Shown piece by piece: positions 35,863-40,006 of a stretch of DNA of 40,006 bases. Under the pieces are notes generated by a model. The model saw only the letters and a program-made list of their open reading frames with translations, did not search any database and had not been told where the DNA came from. How positions within the stretch are numbered: position 1 is the stretch's first letter; each line of letters starts with the position of its first letter. A program made the translations under genes and the position numbers. Origin of the DNA: Westiellopsis prolifica IICB1 (GTDB lineage Bacteria; Cyanobacteriota; Cyanobacteriia; Cyanobacteriales; Nostocaceae); NCBI RefSeq assembly GCF_004323185.1, contig NZ_NAPS01000003.1, positions 300,188 through 340,193 on the forward strand, given 5' to 3'.

Positions 35863-35959
35863 TCAGGACTTACGCAAAACATAACGCGCATTTGCGGTAA
35901 TTCATGAATTACCGCTACGCAAGAATAAGGTTTTCGTTCACATCTTGCGTAAGTCCTGA
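35863..35959. mobile_element. MITE-like element, family AGGACTTACGCA, copy 1
   Basis: TCAGGACTTACGCAA (35863-35877) is exactly inverted at 35945-35959. A smaller palindrome, GCGGTAATTCATGAATTACCGC, lies inside. TAG flanks both ends. The same termini bound the element at 37701-37792. Confidence 0.75.
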
Positions 35960-35993
35960 TAGTTTTTAGTCAAAAAATAGAATTTCCAATTGT

Positions 35994-36021
35994 GTAGAGA
36001 TGTGAAGATTCCCATCTCTAC
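35994..36021. repeat. GTAGAGAT...ATCTCTAC inverted repeat
   Basis: 8-nt perfect arms with a 12-nt loop. A degenerate member of the GTAGAGACG repeat family. Confidence 0.6.
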
Positions 36022-36531
36022 ATCTGTTTTAATACCAATTTTTTGTGAAAATGAGCTTAGTAATTACAGTAACTGTTTATGTTGATCTAACTCGAAGCTA
36101 GAGAATACAGCATCAATGATCAGCTAAAAGTTTATGTTATCAATTACACATTGGGTAAATGACAATACGACTCCTCTCACACGTTTAAACCCTTGAATCG
36201 CAACACCCACACATATACTTTCTGATATAGTCCATTAACTTTGTTCTTAAGTTATCGATCTTGATTAGACAATTTTTGCTTGATTCTTAGACAATCATTG
36301 ATGACAGTAAGTTAAAGTTAACTAATTTAACCAAGTTAGTTCCCCGATGTTCAAGAGTTACTGTCACACTGTCTCTAAAAGCACTTTAGTTTAACTTCAA
36401 CAATTTTCAACTTAACACTATGAGTTATCTAGCCACACTATCTTACTTATTTCAACTATTTTTTCTATCTCCTATTATATTTGCATTTCCGTGAGTTGAA
36501 TCCACTCTAGTCTGAGATAGTTTACAAATTA

Positions 36532-36562
36532 AAATATTTTTTTAATTTGTAATTCTAAATAT
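36532..36562. repeat. 12-bp-arm AT-rich inverted repeat
   Basis: TTACAAATTAAA (36532-36543) and TTTAATTTGTAA (36551-36562) are perfect arms around ATATTTT. Function unknown; too AT-rich for a strong terminator. Confidence 0.6.
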
Positions 36563-37562
36563 AAATTGATTTGACAGGGGTGATACTCCTCTAAAGGGTG
36601 AACTCTTGTACAAAAATCTAAAACAAGAACGAACTATGCGTAGCAATCTTAAGCATAGTTAAATAGAATGCGTGAAAATTGTTCTTATAAGCCACTTTTC
36701 GGCAATTTTTCAAGTAATATTGCTTCTTGAGCAATGCTACCTGACCTGAAACTCTGACAAATGATAGATGTCAAAATCGGAAAAATTGCTAAAGATAAAT
36801 TTAGTTAATATCAAGCAACAAAACTCAAAATAGTGTAAGATTAGTTATAAACAGATGAAAAACACAATGTTTAACACAGTTTTTTGTTCTGTTTCCCTAA
36901 CTATCTTGTTTTCGGTTAGTTTAGTTTATACTGGTTAGCTTATGAAGCATCTGTTACGCGTGTATCAATGTAACAATTAGCAAAATAATTAAATAAGATA
37001 GTAACTTTTGAATTAACAGTACTTGCTCCAGTCATCCGATTGTGGATATTAGATTTTGGATTGTTTTCCAGCTCCCATTTCCCCAAATTAGGGATTAAGT
37101 CGAGGAGTTTGCATGATCACATATATTATCGGATTTGAGATTTTGGATTGGTGTCATGAATAAACATAGGGGCTTGTACCATTAGAAATTATCGCTAAAA
37201 GAAATCTTGGATACAAAGACAAGGCTGACAGATAAAGTATCAAATCCATTCTAATACCAAATTTTGGAATGCAATATGCATGAGAGCATTAGCTAAATGC
37301 AGTTTTGAGAGCATTGGCTAATACTTCAAAAATTTATTAGCAAACTCTTACGGGTTGTGACATACCCTAATTAGTGCCATTCGACTCATAATAAGTGCTT
37401 TAATGCTTTTAGGCTAATAGTCTTTAGTAAAAAAGTTCTTTAGTGCTTATAAACTAATAAATCTTAAATGCATATATGCAAGTACAGCGTTGCTAGGAAT
37501 AAATTGCATATCAGGTTTGGGAGCAAAATATTAGCGAAGACCACTTTATTTTCTAAGTTGCC

Positions 37563-37817
37563 ATGAATACACAACATACAGTTGACAAAGATACGCCGCT
37601 TTTGGAGTTCCATATAGAAATCTTTGGCAATAAATCACCGATCCCAATATCTGAGGTGTTGAATGTAACTACTCATCGTGGTACTTACCCCAACTTAGTT
37701 AGGACTTACGCAAAAAACCGGCCAAACTCTTATTTTTCTGTGTCCTCTGCGTTCTCTGTGGTTTGTTTTTCCGTTACCCATGCGTAAGTCCTGTTAGTTA
37801 CGGATCAAGTTGAGTAG
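37563..37817 (+). pseudogene. Small ORF interrupted by a MITE
   Basis: From ATG 37563 the frame encodes MNTQHTVDKDTPLLEFHIEI and continues to TYPNLV at about 37700, where a repeat element begins. Beyond it, the sequence TTAGTTACGGATCAAGTTGAGTAG reads in the original frame as LVTDQVE-stop. Removing the element together with one copy of TTAGT restores a 51-codon ORF that ends 41 nt before the diiron-protein gene. As it stands, translation runs into the element and gives 74 residues. No family is recognised. The upstream ribosome-binding site is weak. It could be a former small peptide gene or the end of a larger lost gene. Confidence 0.45.
37701..37792. mobile_element. MITE-like element, family AGGACTTACGCA, copy 2, with target duplication
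   Basis: AGGACTTACGCA at 37701-37712 is exactly inverted at 37781-37792. TTAGT occurs directly at both outer flanks (CTTAGT before and GTTAGT after), consistent with a duplicated target. Internal sequence differs from copy 1 (TTCTGTGTCCTCTGCGTTCT...), so only the ends are shared. Confidence 0.75.
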
Positions 37818-37858
37818 TCAACTTATGACCAACAAATTTATTAGTAATGGGAGTGGTT

Positions 37859-38707
37859 ATGAAGTTTTCAATGAATCCTATTGCACCTTTTTTAATTGAT
37901 ATTAAATCAGGGCAGATTGCACATAAAAAGCTGGGTGTAGCAACTACCAAATCTATTTTCGATGCTGATCCCTATAGAGAAAATTTAGTTAGTGCATACA
38001 GCATAGCTCAAACTCAGAAGTTTTTAGATAAGGAAATAGTATTAGCCTGGAAGCATGTAAAGTCGAACCGCAGACCACCAGCCCTGACTCGTACACGTTG
38101 GGTATGGCGACTCGCAGGTGCATACCATTCCAGCCGCCATACCACACGACTGATGGAACAAGCCGCTCAAAACTTTGCTGCATCTGGTCGCAAGAGTTTA
38201 GCACAGTGGGCTACACAGAAAGCTAGAGAAGAAGCAGGTCACGACCGACTCGCTCTGCTCGATATTCAATCAATGGGATATGATGCAGAGGCTGTAGTGC
38301 AAATGCTGGTGCCATCTCCTATACAGGCTTTGATAGATTACTTTATCCAAACTGTCCAAACGAGTTATCCAATTGCTTGTGTTGGTTTTTTCTATACAGC
38401 CGAACGCTTAGGGACATTTCAAGGGGAGGAGTACATTCAGAGTGTACAAGCATTGCTAGCACCAGGTATCAATGCTACACGCTGGCTACGGATACACAGT
38501 GGTGTTGGTGCCGAAGTCAAGCATGTAGAGGAGACAATAAAGATTGTTGCAATGCTTACTCATCAGGAACGTAACCGTGTAGCAAAAGCTTGTTATGAAA
38601 CCTCATTGTTGCGCTTTACTCCACCCAAGGAAGACTACATATCAGACGAGGAGCTTCAGAACATATTGAAACCGCTACAGTTGAATACTTGCTACGAGTG
38701 TAACTAA
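37859..38707 (+). CDS. Putative ferritin-like diiron-carboxylate protein
   Basis: A 282-aa helical protein that I cannot assign to a named family with confidence. Its residues Glu100, Glu125-x-x-His128 (EEAGHDRLALLDI), Glu182 (YTAERLG) and Glu219-x-x-His222 (GAEVKHVEETIKI) have the order and spacing of a ferritin-like diiron site (E, ExxH, E, ExxH), as in diiron oxygenases. A haem-oxygenase-fold diiron oxidase is the main alternative. The C-terminus ends in a CxxC (NTCYECN). ATG 37859 is preferred because GGAG lies 6 nt upstream; ATG 37847 in the same frame is possible. It follows the split small ORF and precedes an 88-aa peptide gene, all on the plus strand, so a modifying role on a small peptide or metabolite is worth testing. 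Confidence 0.7.
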   Translation: MKFSMNPIAPFLIDIKSGQIAHKKLGVATTKSIFDADPYRENLVSAYSIAQTQKFLDKEIVLAWKHVKSNRRPPALTRTRWVWRLAGAYHSSRHTTRLMEQAAQNFAASGRKSLAQWATQKAREEAGHDRLALLDIQSMGYDAEAVVQMLVPSPIQALIDYFIQTVQTSYPIACVGFFYTAERLGTFQGEEYIQSVQALLAPGINATRWLRIHSGVGAEVKHVEETIKIVAMLTHQERNRVAKACYETSLLRFTPPKEDYISDEELQNILKPLQLNTCYECN

Positions 38708-38797
38708 TCTTCAGAAGCTCAAGAAATGACTAAGTGAGCAAGAAGGACTTTTTTCTGACACCCTTAACTGTACTGTTTATTATACAAGGAGATAAAA

Positions 38798-39064
38798 ATG
38801 TTATTTCGGATCTTAGATTTTGCATTTTCGATTTTAGTCTCACTAGGGTCGGGTTTTGCTAATGAAGCTGTTTATTCAAAGATCTTTCTCAATGGAATGA
38901 GGACTGCAAATATAGAGGTGCAGTCTTTGGAGCAGGAGTTCAACAGCAACCTCGTTGAGAAAAGTTTCGATGTATTGAATGACATTGAACTAGATGATTT
39001 GGAAAGTATGATAAATGAGTTAGCGCAAGGATTACCAAGCGATACCGAATTTGGTACTATGTAA
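38798..39064 (+). CDS. Small acidic protein of unknown function (88 aa)
   Basis: A strong ribosome-binding site (AAGGAG, 6 nt before ATG 38798) supports this gene. The first 25 residues are hydrophobic (MLFRILDFAFSILVSLGSG); their DNA resembles TTAGATTTTG-type spacer sequence, so they may not be ancestral. An internal ATG at 38897 would give 55 residues (MRTANIEVQSLEQEF...). The C-terminal half is strongly acidic and helical-looking (DVLNDIELDDLESMINELA), ending GLPSDTEFGTM. There are no cysteines, so no lanthionine- or sactipeptide-like core. It lies 90 nt after the diiron-protein gene in the same direction and is followed by a 27-bp hairpin. No family recognised. Confidence 0.6.
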   Translation: MLFRILDFAFSILVSLGSGFANEAVYSKIFLNGMRTANIEVQSLEQEFNSNLVEKSFDVLNDIELDDLESMINELAQGLPSDTEFGTM

Positions 39065-39082
39065 TTCCGGTTATAAAGCAAC

Positions 39083-39140
39083 ACGCTTCAGATAAACTCA
39101 TAATCCTTTATGAAAAGGATTATGAGTTTATCTGAAGCGT
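39083..39140 (+). terminator. Perfect 27-bp hairpin after the small acidic protein gene
   Basis: The arms 39083-39109 (beginning ACGCTTCAGATAAACTCATA) and 39114-39140 are exact complements with the 4-nt loop ATGA. It starts 19 nt after the stop codon. There is no T-run directly after, so it may be a repeat element or a stabilising 3' structure as well as a terminator. Confidence 0.7.
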
Positions 39141-39331
39141 ATTGGGATTTATTTTATCCCTTAGATATTACTCTCTGCATAAAAAAATCTTTCCTTGCCT
39201 TGGAAGCTACTTTTAATCTGGGCATTGGTGACAAGTTAAGGAAAAGGAGAAATTGTCAAGGGTGGTATTTGTAGTGGTCAAAAACATGGGAAACTCAGTC
39301 TAGATAAGTAATTGAGCGATTGTTAGCAGCC

Positions 39332-39952
39332 ATGACGACCAGCCGAAAAACTAATCGAGACCACGCGAAAAAGAAACAACGACCAATGGTGGAAGATGAA
39401 GTAATTGCGGAGCAACTGGAAAGATTACTGACACCAGCCATTACAAATCAAGAAAATTACTACCGTAAATTAGGACTCAGAGAACGGATACTGAATTTAC
39501 CGTTAATGATGGCGGCGGTGTTAACTTTGCTGTGGAGAGATGTAGCAGGAGTCAGAGAACTGACAAGAATGTTAGCCAGAGACGGTTTTCTGTGGTGTAA
39601 TCCTACAAAAGTTAGTCAACAAGCTGTATCACAGAGATTTTTGACATTTCCATCGGAATTATTTGAAAAAGTATTTAAAGATTTATTGCCTAATTTGAGA
39701 GCAGCTTGGCACAGTAGAAATAAACGTCCACTGCCAGAAAGTATTCAGTTTACCTTATTAAAATTTGAGAAGATTTGGATAGTAGACGGCTCAACATTGG
39801 AGGCATTATTTAAGAAATTACAAAGCTTAGAGTCGGCTCAAAGAGGGCAATTAGCAGGAAAAATGAGTACAGTCATTGATTTAATGACCAGATTACCTGT
39901 AGAAATTTGGTGGGAGCATCCCAATTTTGCAAAAATAGAGAGAGAAAAATAA
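39332..39952 (+). pseudogene. IS4-like transposase, truncated
   Basis: The frame from ATG 39332 (MTTSRKTNRDHAKKKQRP; a TTG at 39320 is also in frame) covers the N-terminal half of an IS4-type transposase. It includes the first catalytic Asp (KIWIVDGSTLEALFKKL) and the VIDLMTRLPVEIWW segment. It then ends in EHPNFAKIEREK-stop, before the region with the second Asp and the catalytic Glu, which normally follows for another 200 or so residues. The stop lies exactly where a short hairpin begins, suggesting disruption by a small insertion. The continuation may lie beyond the window. Confidence 0.8.
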
Positions 39953-39974
39953 TTCGCGAGATATCATCGCGAAT
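39952..39974. repeat. Short hairpin at the transposase break
   Basis: ATTCGCGA (39952-39959) and TCGCGAAT (39967-39974) are perfect arms with a 7-nt loop. It begins at the last base of the stop codon of the truncated transposase. Confidence 0.6.
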
Positions 39975-40006
39975 AAATAGGGAGTTTCAATCTTGCGGCT
40001 CTTCCT

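Larger units (their letters stand above)
35673..37562. other. 1.9-kb gene-free region rich in inverted repeats
   Basis: No coding frame is credible on either strand. It contains hairpins at 35785-35808, 35863-35959, 35994-36021, 36532-36562 and 36632-36660 (AACTATGC/GCATAGTT), and AT-rich stretches with stops in all frames. The part from 37020 to 37160 has TTTTGGATT-type low-complexity sequence common in Nostocales spacers. Confidence 0.65.

Noticed and set aside
38377-38574. 65-codon cysteine-rich plus-strand frame inside the diiron-protein gene
   Set aside because: An out-of-frame overlap with a better supported coding frame; its cysteines are not evidence of a peptide gene.

Overview
The window comes from a filamentous cyanobacterium, most likely Nostocales (Nostoc/Anabaena type). 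The signs are the many HIP1 octamers (GCGATCGC), AT-rich spacers crowded with small palindromic repeats, an iron-uptake porin with an SLH domain, a TonB receptor with an AMIN domain, a DevA-type ATPase and typical cyanobacterial IS fragments. All functions below are inferred from reading the sequence; no database search was run.

1-16 kb, lipopeptide/iron region. Two NRPS genes run leftwards. The first (8209-1493) reads FAAL-carrier-C-A-carrier-E, with an A-domain code that I read as DLTKIGEVGK (asparagine-like). It should make an N-acyl-D-Asn starter. The second NRPS starts 1 nt after the first stops and runs off the left edge. A broken cupin-like gene lies just upstream of the first. Rightwards come a TonB-dependent siderophore receptor behind a 27-nt palindrome, a broken siderophore-binding lipoprotein, an intact paralogue of it, a DUF1636 protein and, convergent, an ABC exporter. 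The layout suggests a siderophore or other exported lipopeptide with its uptake genes, but the product is not proven.

16-23 kb, regulators and IS debris. This holds an Rrf2 regulator lacking the IscR-type cysteines, a TspO-like membrane protein, and an orphan DevA-like ATPase. Between that ATPase and a TetR regulator, the space where devB/devC-like genes would be expected holds only a transposase stub. Two or more decayed transposases follow, then an iron-uptake porin (24768-22897).

25-36 kb, small-molecule metabolism. Minus-strand genes encode a DUF4432 aldose-epimerase-like protein, an SDR and a GlcG/HbpS-VOC fusion. A plus-strand epoxide-hydrolase-like protein follows. Next is a minus-strand set: SDR, a second hydrolase, a cupin, and an EthD-SnoaL fusion. 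Divergent from this set, the SnoaL and EthD parts occur again as two separate adjacent genes. The duplicated hydrolases, SDRs and EthD/SnoaL pairs suggest an undescribed pathway on a cyclic, epoxide or polyketide-like substrate.

36-40 kb. About 1.9 kb of non-coding DNA rich in inverted repeats precedes a small ORF split by a MITE. A ferritin-like diiron protein with a full E/ExxH/E/ExxH ligand set follows, then an 88-aa acidic peptide gene and a perfect 27-bp hairpin. A truncated transposase ends the window. The diiron enzyme between two small ORFs is the best candidate here for an unrecognised peptide- or metabolite-modifying system.
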